Shown here in pieces: positions 7,519 through 16,521 of a stretch of DNA of 22,837 nt; position 1 is the stretch's first letter; every line of letters starts with the position of its first letter. The position numbers and the translations under genes were made by a program. The stretch lies in the NCBI GenBank assembly GCA_964510955.1, contig CAZEDW010000054.1:1-22837 (forward strand), written 5' to 3'. This DNA comes from JAFLCM01 sp964510955 (GTDB lineage Bacteria; Planctomycetota; Phycisphaerae; Phycisphaerales; UBA1924). A model generated the notes under the pieces. That model was given only the letters and a program-made list of their open reading frames with translations. It was not told the origin of the DNA and ran no database searches.

Positions 7519-7986
7519 TCAGCTGGTCTTGACGGTGATCTTGCGGGCCTTGGCCTCGGCGGCCTTGGGGAGCGTGATGGTCAGCACGCCGTCGGCGAGC
7601 TTGGCGCACACCTCCTCGCTGTTGACGCTGACGGGCAGGCGAACGGTGCGGCTGAACTGGCCGGTGGAGCGCTCGCGGCGGAGCCAGGTCTTCTCGTCAC
7701 CCTCGGTGGTATCGGTGGATCGCTGGGCCTGGATGGTCAGGTCACGCCCGGTGAGGCTGATCTCGACCTGCTCCATGGTGAAGCCCGGCAGCTCGGCCTC
7801 GACAAGCACGTTCTGCTCATCCTGCCAGATGTTCAGGGCCGGGAAGGCGCGGGGGCCGAAAGGCACCGGCACTTCGCCGCCCTCGAAGGCGGAGTTGAAG
7901 AGATTGTCGATCATGCGGTCGAAGTCGCCGAATGCCGGGAACGCCGGCAGCGTGGCGGCGGAAACGGGGAAGCGACGGGTCAACAT
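7519..7986 (-). CDS. Hsp20/alpha-crystallin small heat-shock protein (second copy)
   Basis: A 155-residue holdase of the bacterial class A Hsp20 type. The N-terminal arm (RRFPVSAATLPAFPAFGDFD, MIDNLFNSAF) is typical of the family. The alpha-crystallin domain runs from FPALNIWQDEQNVLVEAELPG through SLTGRDLTIQAQR and RERSTGQFSRTVRLP to GVLTITLPKAAEAKARK. It ends in the I-x-V assembly motif (KITV). The ATG at 7986 has an AAGGAGA site nine bases upstream; the longer frame is not supported. It is first in the hsp20 pair and divergent from clpB, so the 359 bases between them probably hold a shared heat-shock control region. Confidence 0.96.
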   Translation of the reverse strand: MLTRRFPVSAATLPAFPAFGDFDRMIDNLFNSAFEGGEVPVPFGPRAFPALNIWQDEQNVLVEAELPGFTMEQVEISLTGRDLTIQAQRSTDTTEGDEKTWLRRERSTGQFSRTVRLPVSVNSEEVCAKLADGVLTITLPKAAEAKARKITVKTS

Positions 7987-8345
7987 GGTGTCTATCTCCT
8001 TTCGTTCTCTCGGCCTGCACCGTGCAGCGACCGAGTTTGTTTTTGGTTCGGTGCAAACAGCTTGCGGACAGGGTCCGGCACCATGATCGATGCACAAAGA
8101 CGAGTGGCAACACGCGTGCCAGTCGCACCCGCGGCGGCGCCTGCCTCGGGCCCATTTGGTTTGCACGAGAGCCCAACGTGACCTGTCAAAATGGCAAACG
8201 AATCTGCCATGTCAGACAGCGTGCCTTGAGCGGTTCCGAATAAGCACCGCGCGGGCGTGGTTCCATGCGTGGAGAGCGTAATTCCGCTGCTTTGGGGCCG
8301 GCGGCGCCCCGCGTTCCTGGCATCGCGGTTGCAACACCAAGGCCC
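7987..8345. other. Divergent control region between hsp20 and clpB
   Basis: No gene seen. CIRCE (TTAGCACTC-N9-GAGTGCTAA) and the HspR HAIR repeat are absent, and no convincing sigma32-type promoter was found (one CTTGAG at 8224-8229). It holds a two-part inverted repeat at 8183-8219 and a distant inverted pair, GTGCAAAC at 8051-8058 and GTTTGCAC at 8159-8166. Confidence 0.55.
8183..8219. promoter_or_regulatory. Two-part inverted repeat, candidate heat-shock operator
   Basis: Outer arms CTGTC and GACAG flank inner arms ATGGCA (8191-8196) and TGCCAT (8205-8210), the latter separated by eight bases. Both arm pairs are perfect. The minus strand carries TTGACA here (complement of 8182-8187 and neighbours), so the repeat may overlap a -35 box of the hsp20 gene. 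The regulator is unknown. Confidence 0.4.
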
Positions 8346-10982
<2,637 letters not shown>

Positions 10983-11291
10983 CCTCTCGTCGCGTTGATA
11001 TCCTAACATAACCCTATCCAATCTGGCTGCGCACTCCCCTGAACAGGGTGTTGGGCAGCCCTTTTTCCGGAAGCTGCCAAAAAGCCGGTTCACGTCCCTT
11101 TGGCAGTGTGTAAGGTGTCACAGGAAATCAGGCGGACTCGATCGGTCGGATTCCGCCACCGGCGCCTTCGTATTTGCGCAGGAATGAAGGGACTTGGTTT
11201 CCGACGGCTGGAACGCTCGATCTCCCTCTGGCGTAGAGGTTAAGGTTGGCGGGTTCGGGGTCGTCGGCGGGCGCACTTGGAGAGCGGCGCG
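10983..11291. other. Intergenic region between clpB and the HTH gene, with ordered hairpins
   Basis: No gene is seen. An AT-rich patch (10995-11024, with TTGATA at 10995-11000) could hold a promoter, but the -10 is unclear. Four mutually complementary segments follow at 11025-11106, then another six-pair stem, GGCGGA (11131-11136) with TCCGCC (11152-11157). The region ends in the GGAGAG ribosome site of the HTH gene at 11279-11284. Confidence 0.55.
11025..11066 (+). terminator. Intrinsic terminator after clpB
   Basis: GGCTGC (11025-11030) pairs with GCAGCC (11055-11060); an inner CCCT/AGGG stem is possible, and CTTTTT (11061-11066) follows. It lies 42 bases after the clpB stop. The right arm can also pair with GCTGCC at 11073-11078, giving a competing fold. 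Confidence 0.75.
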
Positions 11292-12554
11292 ATGAACGCG
11301 ATGGAACTCCGAAAGCGAAGACTGCACGGCCTGATAGACCTCGCACGCGCTTCGCGCGGCTGGAGCAAGGCTCAGCTCGCCCGCGCTCTGGACCGCGACG
11401 CGACCAAGGTCTACCCCGACACGGGGAATCCCAAGGCCGATTTCCTTGTGAAACTCGCCGAAATCCTCGAGTGGTCGGTGGGAGATGTGCTTCAAACGGT
11501 TTGGGGAGAGACCTCGCCCCAGACCGAAGCGCGCCCCGCGGACGACAGCTACGAGGGGCTGTACAAGCAGGCGCGCGAGGCGCACCAGCAGGGGCAGTAC
11601 GACGTCGTCGTCGCCCGTGCCAAGGAGATGTACGACAAGGCCCAGAACGAGGACCACAAGTGCGTGGCCTGCTCGGTTGAGGCCAGCGGTTGGGACGGCC
11701 TGGGCCGCTATGTGCAGGAGGTCGAGGCGTGCCGCCGCGGGCTGATGCACCGGCCGGGCAATCCCATCCGGCGCCAGCAGCTCCGGGCGGTGCTCGCCAA
11801 CGCGTGGTACAGCCTGTGGGAGCTCACGCCGGCGCTGGGCACCTGCGAGGTGCTGCTGGACTGGTACAACTCGAACCCTCCGATGAACGACCTGGACCGC
11901 AAGCGGCCGGCGTTCGTCCACTATGTGCGCGGACATACGCACCGCCGGCTGGCGATGATGGAGCCGGAGTTGAAGGGCGCCCATCTGGTCGCCGCCCGTG
12001 AAGACCTGGCCCGCAGCGCCGGGATGCACGAGGAACTGGCCGGCAAGCTCAATGCCCCGCAGCTCGCGGGGATTGCCAACACCTGCCGCGGCGGGCTGAT
12101 CGAGGTCGCGGTCGAGGCTGGGCTTGAAGACCCCGCCTCGGCGGTCGCGGAGATCATGTCCGCCCTTCGGAAGGTCAACCCCGCCGACCCGGCTCTCACG
12201 GGTGACTGGCTCGAGAGCTGGGGCTGGTGGTGCACCTTTGGAGCCGATATCGCCCTGAGGCACCTGAAGGGACGGGAGATGCAGGAGCCCGTGCGGTACC
12301 TGAATCAGGCGGCTCTGAAGATCGCGGATCGGGCCAACAACTGGGCCATGCGGGAGCGGGTCTTCACCCTCCAGTACAGCCTCCACCAAACAGTTACCGA
12401 CTCGACCGGCTTGGAGATCGAATTCCCGCTGGACGACGACGATTGCAGCCTGCTGACGGCTACAATGGGACGGTTCCCGTCCTTCCGCTCGGTTGGTTGG
12501 CAGATTTTGGAAACCGCGAAAGTGATCTCCGCGAAGCGGGAGGTGGGCCAATGA
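11292..12554 (+). CDS. Xre-like HTH protein with TPR-like helical repeats
   Basis: A 420-residue cytoplasmic protein. Residues about 13-68 fit a Cro/C1-type helix-turn-helix: LIDLARASRGWSKAQLARAL, then TGNPKADFLVKLAEILEWSV, matching the usual 'NPS...LLKLAKALGVS' end of the fold. Residues about 84-360 are helical and look like degenerate TPR repeats (YEGLYKQAREAHQQGQYDVV, AREDLARSAGMHEEL, PVRYLNQAALKIADRANNW). The tail (about 375-420) holds an acidic DDDDC stretch. The ATG at 11292 has GGAGAG seven bases upstream. The stop overlaps the start of the next gene (ATGA), so the two are translationally coupled. Likely role: a regulator whose DNA binding is set by a ligand or partner held in the repeat domain. 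No exact family is recognised; the function is inference. Confidence 0.8.
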   Translation: MNAMELRKRRLHGLIDLARASRGWSKAQLARALDRDATKVYPDTGNPKADFLVKLAEILEWSVGDVLQTVWGETSPQTEARPADDSYEGLYKQAREAHQQGQYDVVVARAKEMYDKAQNEDHKCVACSVEASGWDGLGRYVQEVEACRRGLMHRPGNPIRRQQLRAVLANAWYSLWELTPALGTCEVLLDWYNSNPPMNDLDRKRPAFVHYVRGHTHRRLAMMEPELKGAHLVAAREDLARSAGMHEELAGKLNAPQLAGIANTCRGGLIEVAVEAGLEDPASAVAEIMSALRKVNPADPALTGDWLESWGWWCTFGADIALRHLKGREMQEPVRYLNQAALKIADRANNWAMRERVFTLQYSLHQTVTDSTGLEIEFPLDDDDCSLLTATMGRFPSFRSVGWQILETAKVISAKREVGQ

Positions 12555-13012
12555 AAATGGTTGCCACCAAGACAAACTTTGGGCTTCTCGCTGTGAGCGC
12601 GATTCTTGCGCTTACCAGCGCCCGCACCGACGGCCATACCGATTTCCCGGACCTGCTTCTGGTTGACCCCACCAAGGGCGACAAGAACAACGCGCCCGAC
12701 ACCAACAACGGTCCACCCAACGGCACCATCCGTCCCGGTCAGTCGACCTGGCCGGGTGACGTGCCGGGCGTGATTCATCTCCCGCCGTCGGGCGATGAAG
12801 GCGGCGACCTCTCCAACATCTTTGAGGTCCCAAGCGTACCGTTCGACGTTCCGTTCCCGCCGATTCCCACGCTCGGCCCGTGGCTTGCCCCGCCCATCAT
12901 CAACGGGCCCGGCGGGATGCCGATCCCGAACTTCGGCTCGGTACCGACTCCCGGCGCAGCCGCAATCTTCGGCGTGGGTGCCTGCCTCGGGCTGGTACGC
13001 CGGCGCCGCTGA
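12551..13012 (+). CDS. Secreted proline-rich protein with PEP-CTERM-like sorting tail
   Basis: A 153-residue protein. Residues 1-24 look like a signal peptide (KMVATKTNFGLLAVSAILAL). The middle is low complexity, rich in Pro, Gly, Asp and Asn, with no cysteine before the tail. The end is VPTPG (131-135), about 13 hydrophobic residues (136-148), then four arginines. That is the layout of PEP-CTERM exosortase substrates, with PTPG in place of PEP, a variant I recall from planctomycetes. An exosortase would cut the tail and attach the protein to the surface or matrix. The start overlaps the stop of the HTH gene by ATGA and no independent promoter is visible, so it is probably made only together with the regulator. 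No known domain. The core could be a structural surface protein or a precursor of a signal. Confidence 0.82.
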   Translation: MKMVATKTNFGLLAVSAILALTSARTDGHTDFPDLLLVDPTKGDKNNAPDTNNGPPNGTIRPGQSTWPGDVPGVIHLPPSGDEGGDLSNIFEVPSVPFDVPFPPIPTLGPWLAPPIINGPGGMPIPNFGSVPTPGAAAIFGVGACLGLVRRRR

Positions 13013-13048
13013 AAGCACAGTCCCTGAACCAACCACCATGCCCCCCCC

Positions 13049-13080
13049 AAGCCCCGTTCGACGCGGGGCTTGTTTGTTTC
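13049..13080 (+). terminator. Intrinsic terminator of the HTH/PEP-CTERM operon
   Basis: AAGCCCCG (13049-13056) and CGGGGCTT (13064-13071) form an eight-pair stem with a seven-base loop, followed by GTTTGTTTC. It begins 37 bases after the stop of the PEP-CTERM-like gene. A run of eight cytosines precedes the stem, so it would not work well in the opposite direction. Confidence 0.85.
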
Positions 13081-13099
13081 ATGCCTCCGGGCGCGCGGC

Positions 13100-16000
13100 T
13101 CATGGGCACGGCTGACCAAACGCCACCAGCAGCAGCGTGAGGTCGCTCGTATTCACGAGGCCGTCACCGTTGAGATCGCCGGTGGCGAAAGCCTCCCCGG
13201 TGGTCCCGAAACGCGAGAGCAGGAGGGTGAGGTCGGGCGTGGTGACCTGTCGGTCGGAGTTCAGGTCGCCGCTGCAGGGCGCGGGGGCGGTGCAGGTGGC
13301 TTCGGTGACGGTCAGCCGGACGCCGTCGATCTGCCAGCCCTTGAAGTTGTTGAGGAAGTTGTCAACCGTGTCGAACGACCACGCGATGGTGACGGTCTGC
13401 CCGGCGTAGGGGGTCAGGTCAACGGTGCGGGTTGCCCACTGGATGCTGTTGGCGCTGGGCTGGTCCGCGACCAGCCCGTTGACCAGCAGCTTGGCAAGGT
13501 CGTAGCCGTTGGCCTGCTCGCGCTCGAGGTAGCTGCAGTACGAGAGTTGGATGGATCGCCCGGGCGCCGCGGCGGGAAGATTGATCGCCGGGGCGGACAG
13601 CAGGCCCGACTCACGATTGGGCGTGGCGTAGGTGCAGGTGGTGTCCTGGCCGAAGTAGCCCCACTGGGACCCGTCGCAGGGCGCGGATTGGGGGCACGAG
13701 CCGGTGATGTGCCACAGCCCTGTCACCGACCAACCCGCCGGCAGCCCGGACTCAAAGCCTTCGGACAGCAGCGTTGAGGTCGAGCTGACGCCGACGGAGG
13801 CGGCGAACGCCTGGGCGGTCGGCGAGTTGGGCGGGGCCGCGATCGTCCCCGTCGCTGCGCCGGCGGCCTGAAGATAGAACTGCGGCGAATCAGAACACGC
13901 GAAACGCGGAAGGGTGGCGCGGTATTGGTCGCCCCCCAGCGCGAAGAGCGGGCTGGAAGCGAACGCGTCGCCGGGGTGGCGACGCCAGAAAACCAGCGCC
14001 GTACCCGGCACCAGCGTGTCGGCCCCGGGGTTGATCGTGACGCCGAACTGCTGGTTGGTGTCCGGTGCGATGATGGTCGGTCGAGGCGGGCTTACCGCGA
14101 TCGTGAGCGGCGCCGGGGGGACAGCCAGGTCGCCGGTGGATACGAGGGCGTAGCCCTGCGTGCCCTGGTTCACGGCCGTGCCCTTCACCCGGATCGTCCA
14201 CAGACCCGGGGTGGGTGCCGGTATCAGGACCTGCTCGACGTTGTTCAGTGAGTCGGCCGCCCCACCGCTCACGGAGACGCCGCCGGCGAAGACGTTGCCC
14301 TTGTACAGGGTGCTGTCGGGAGCCACCACCTCAAGGTCGAGGTTGTTCACCGGTGTGAGGGCCGCGCCGGCGGACGCGGGCTTGTCGGTCCACGCCAGCG
14401 TGACGCGCAGCGGCTCGGCGGAACCGTTGACCGTCAGGGCGAGCTCGGACTGTCCGCCTGTGGTCATGCCGTCGGTGTTGCGCACGTCCCGGACCACCAG
14501 CCTGCGTGCATCGCCCGGGAAGTAGAGCGTCGAATCCAGCAGCACGCGCCCCCACCCCTCTGAGCTGTTGGGGATCGCCCCCGCGTACCCGGTCATGTCG
14601 GTCGATGAGTTCAGCACCACGGCCTTGACCAGCGCGCCCGAGGGTGTCATCGCGTCGCCGGAGGTCGGCGTGCCGCTGGGGTAATAGCCATCGGTGAAGT
14701 ACTGCCGGACCAGCGTGGCGGCCCCGGCCACGGCGGGCGTCGCCATCGACGTGCCGCCCTGGGCGAACGTCGAGCAGCCGCTGTTGACCTGGGCCGACTG
14801 GATGTCGCAGCCGGGCGCGAAGACCTCGGGCTTGCGGCGGCCGTCCGCGGTGGGGCCGACGCCCCCGTAGCAGAAGAAGTCCTGGTTCGGCGAGTTCTGG
14901 GTGGCGCCGACGGCCAGGGCGTTTTTGCAGTTCTCCGGCGAGGTGAGCACGGGCGAGTTCGAGCAGGCGAAGAGGACCAGGTCGTCCTCGTTGGCGTTCA
15001 TGAACACGTCGATGCCGCGGCAGAGCGACGAGTACGAGGTCGTGCCGTCATCACCCCATGAGTTGGTGTGGATGCGCGCCCCCTGGGCGTGGTGCGGGGT
15101 GAGCACGTTCAGGATGCCCTCCTCGGTGAACGCGGGGATGGGCGAATAGACGAACTTGGCGCCGTAGGCCACGCCGCGCGTCTCGTCCTCGGCGCCCGCG
15201 TCGCCGCAGGCGATCCCCGCGACATGCGTGCCGTGGGAAGCGGGGTTGGCGGTGGTGGCGTTGTAGGCGAGGATCTTGCGGTGTGCCGGGCCGAAGGGGA
15301 CAGCGTCGAAGAACGAGCAGTGATTGACGTCGGGCCGGCTGTCCACGATGCCGATCACCTGCCCCGCGCCGGTCAACCCGTTGGCGTAGAGGGGCGTCTG
15401 GCCCGGGATGTTGCTCTGGACGATCCACCGCGTGGTCAGGTTGCGCTCGGTCACCTCCGGCGCTTCCTCGATGAACTGCACCGCCGGGAGCGCGGCGAGC
15501 GCACCGAGCGAGCGCGTCGGCAGCTCGGCCCATACCGTGAGGTTCCCGCCGACGTCGGCCCGGTCGTGCACGATCGCCCCGGGGACGCCGGCGATCGCCC
15601 GCATCAGGTCGGCCACCTCTTCCGGCTGCGCATCGCTGAACGCGGTGATGACGACCGGCGACCGCCCCGCCTGGGCCAGGGCGCGACGCTCGGGATTCTG
15701 CAGCACCCGGGTCGCCACCGTGGGCGAGAGCTTCCACGAGGCGTCGAACTTCGCGGCCCACCGCGCGTGCGGCACGGCGCCCCGCGCCGCCTTGGGCACG
15801 CGGACCACGTACGCGTCGTCGGGCAGGTAGTCGAGCAGCTTCACCCCCGCCGCCGTCAGGTCGCGGCGCTGCTGGGCCGACAGAGGCCCGGCGAACTGCA
15901 CGACCAGCCGGTCCTGGTCGCCGATGGCGGCGTCCTCGAGCCGCGCGATCCGCGGGCGCGATGTGTCCACCTGACCCGCGAGCATCCGCAGCCGACGGGC

Positions 16001-16114
16001 CGGGACGACGCCGGCGCCCGGCCCCGGGGCCGCCTGCTGCGCTGGCGCGACGCTCGACAGGAGGGCCACGGCGACGATCACCGCGCTGCAGATTCGACTC
16101 GTATCCAGGGTCAT
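13100..16114 (-). CDS. Secreted subtilisin-family (S8) protease with jelly-roll and dockerin-like C-terminus
   Basis: A 1004-residue exported serine protease. Signal peptide about 1-26 (AVIVAVALLSSVAPAQQ). A pro-region-like segment (about 45-225) precedes the catalytic domain (about 230-530), closest in layout to the KP-43 type. Triad: Asp258 in GIVDSRPDVNH, His294 in SHGTHVAG, Ser456 in GGTSMATP. The oxyanion Asn is probably N386 (ACSNSP). The glycine after Asp-Ser in the usual motif is arginine (DSR). Beta-domains follow: about 535-660 (KP-43-like), about 675-760, and a MAM/jelly-roll-like domain at about 784-936 (EGFESGLPAGW ... GWQIDGVRL). Two dockerin-like EF-hand repeats end the protein (GDLNSDRQVTTPDL at 949, GDLNGDGLVNTSDL at 979). 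The ATG at 16114 has AGAGGAA seven bases upstream; ATGs further up (such as 16141) lack one. Probably degrades extracellular protein. Confidence 0.93.
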   Translation of the reverse strand: MTLDTSRICSAVIVAVALLSSVAPAQQAAPGPGAGVVPARRLRMLAGQVDTSRPRIARLEDAAIGDQDRLVVQFAGPLSAQQRRDLTAAGVKLLDYLPDDAYVVRVPKAARGAVPHARWAAKFDASWKLSPTVATRVLQNPERRALAQAGRSPVVITAFSDAQPEEVADLMRAIAGVPGAIVHDRADVGGNLTVWAELPTRSLGALAALPAVQFIEEAPEVTERNLTTRWIVQSNIPGQTPLYANGLTGAGQVIGIVDSRPDVNHCSFFDAVPFGPAHRKILAYNATTANPASHGTHVAGIACGDAGAEDETRGVAYGAKFVYSPIPAFTEEGILNVLTPHHAQGARIHTNSWGDDGTTSYSSLCRGIDVFMNANEDDLVLFACSNSPVLTSPENCKNALAVGATQNSPNQDFFCYGGVGPTADGRRKPEVFAPGCDIQSAQVNSGCSTFAQGGTSMATPAVAGAATLVRQYFTDGYYPSGTPTSGDAMTPSGALVKAVVLNSSTDMTGYAGAIPNSSEGWGRVLLDSTLYFPGDARRLVVRDVRNTDGMTTGGQSELALTVNGSAEPLRVTLAWTDKPASAGAALTPVNNLDLEVVAPDSTLYKGNVFAGGVSVSGGAADSLNNVEQVLIPAPTPGLWTIRVKGTAVNQGTQGYALVSTGDLAVPPAPLTIAVSPPRPTIIAPDTNQQFGVTINPGADTLVPGTALVFWRRHPGDAFASSPLFALGGDQYRATLPRFACSDSPQFYLQAAGAATGTIAAPPNSPTAQAFAASVGVSSTSTLLSEGFESGLPAGWSVTGLWHITGSCPQSAPCDGSQWGYFGQDTTCTYATPNRESGLLSAPAINLPAAAPGRSIQLSYCSYLEREQANGYDLAKLLVNGLVADQPSANSIQWATRTVDLTPYAGQTVTIAWSFDTVDNFLNNFKGWQIDGVRLTVTEATCTAPAPCSGDLNSDRQVTTPDLTLLLSRFGTTGEAFATGDLNGDGLVNTSDLTLLLVAFGQPCP

Positions 16115-16141
16115 AGCCGGGTTCCTCTTGGCTTTCTCCAT

Positions 16142-16154
16142 CGACGATTCGTCG
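16142..16154. promoter_or_regulatory. Palindrome upstream of the protease gene
   Basis: CGACGA-T-TCGTCG, a perfect inverted repeat with a one-base centre, 27 bases upstream of the protease start codon. It could be an operator or a small hairpin in the leader. Short GC palindromes are common by chance in this genome. Confidence 0.3.
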
Positions 16155-16422
16155 CGGGCCCTTGCCCGGAGTCGCGCCGCACCGAACAAGCCGGCGGCGG
16201 CGCCGGCCCGTGGCGTTCTCCCATCATCATCATTCGCGGACCTGGCGTCGGAGGCTTCCCGGGAGGGCCTGCACGCCAAAGGTGGTCCGCCCGGCGGGGC
16301 TGCTTGTCATGGCGCCCCCGTGACGCGAGGGAACCGCCCGCCTCCTCCAGCCTTCTCATGGGCCCCCTGCGGCGGCGGGACGTGGAAAGTGCGGTCAGCA
16401 GCGGCGGCGGACCGACCCTTTC

Positions 16423-16451
16423 TTGACATGCAGGACGCCTGCAAGTCTGAT
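16423..16451 (+). promoter_or_regulatory. Sigma70-type promoter with palindrome in the spacer
   Basis: Perfect -35 TTGACA (16423-16428), a 17-base spacer, then a -10-like TCTGAT (16446-16451, four of six). The spacer carries TGCAGG-ACG-CCTGCA (16429-16443), a perfect inverted repeat placed where a repressor or MerR-like activator would bind. Transcription would start near 16458, giving a leader of about 64 bases before the ATG at 16522. Confidence 0.6.
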
Positions 16452-16521
16452 AAGGTCTCGCGCTCCAAGTCAGGGCCAGGATTCGGCCCCCCCCAATCCC
16501 TCGTTCTCGGAGGCTTTACGG

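Larger units (their letters stand above)
16115..16521. other. Divergent control region between the protease and the outer-membrane barrel gene
   Basis: No gene is seen. It holds the protease Shine-Dalgarno site (16122-16127, minus strand), a 13-base palindrome at 16142-16154, and a short CAT repeat near 16222-16232. It also holds the promoter of the barrel gene (16423-16451), a run of eight cytosines (16487-16494) and that gene's ribosome site (16509-16513). Confidence 0.65.

Noticed and set aside
8221..8250. Sigma32 promoter or HspR site at CTTGAG before clpB
   Set aside because: Only a half-site fits. No CCCCAT-like -10 and no matching second half at the right spacing were found.
13013..13099. 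Bidirectional terminator between the PEP-CTERM-like gene and the protease
   Set aside because: The hairpin has a T-rich tail only on the plus strand; on the minus strand it is followed by a G run, so it probably serves only the plus-strand operon.
15068..16426. 452-residue plus-strand open frame opposite the protease
   Set aside because: Arg/Gly/Asp-rich translation antisense to the subtilase N-terminal half; a GC artefact.
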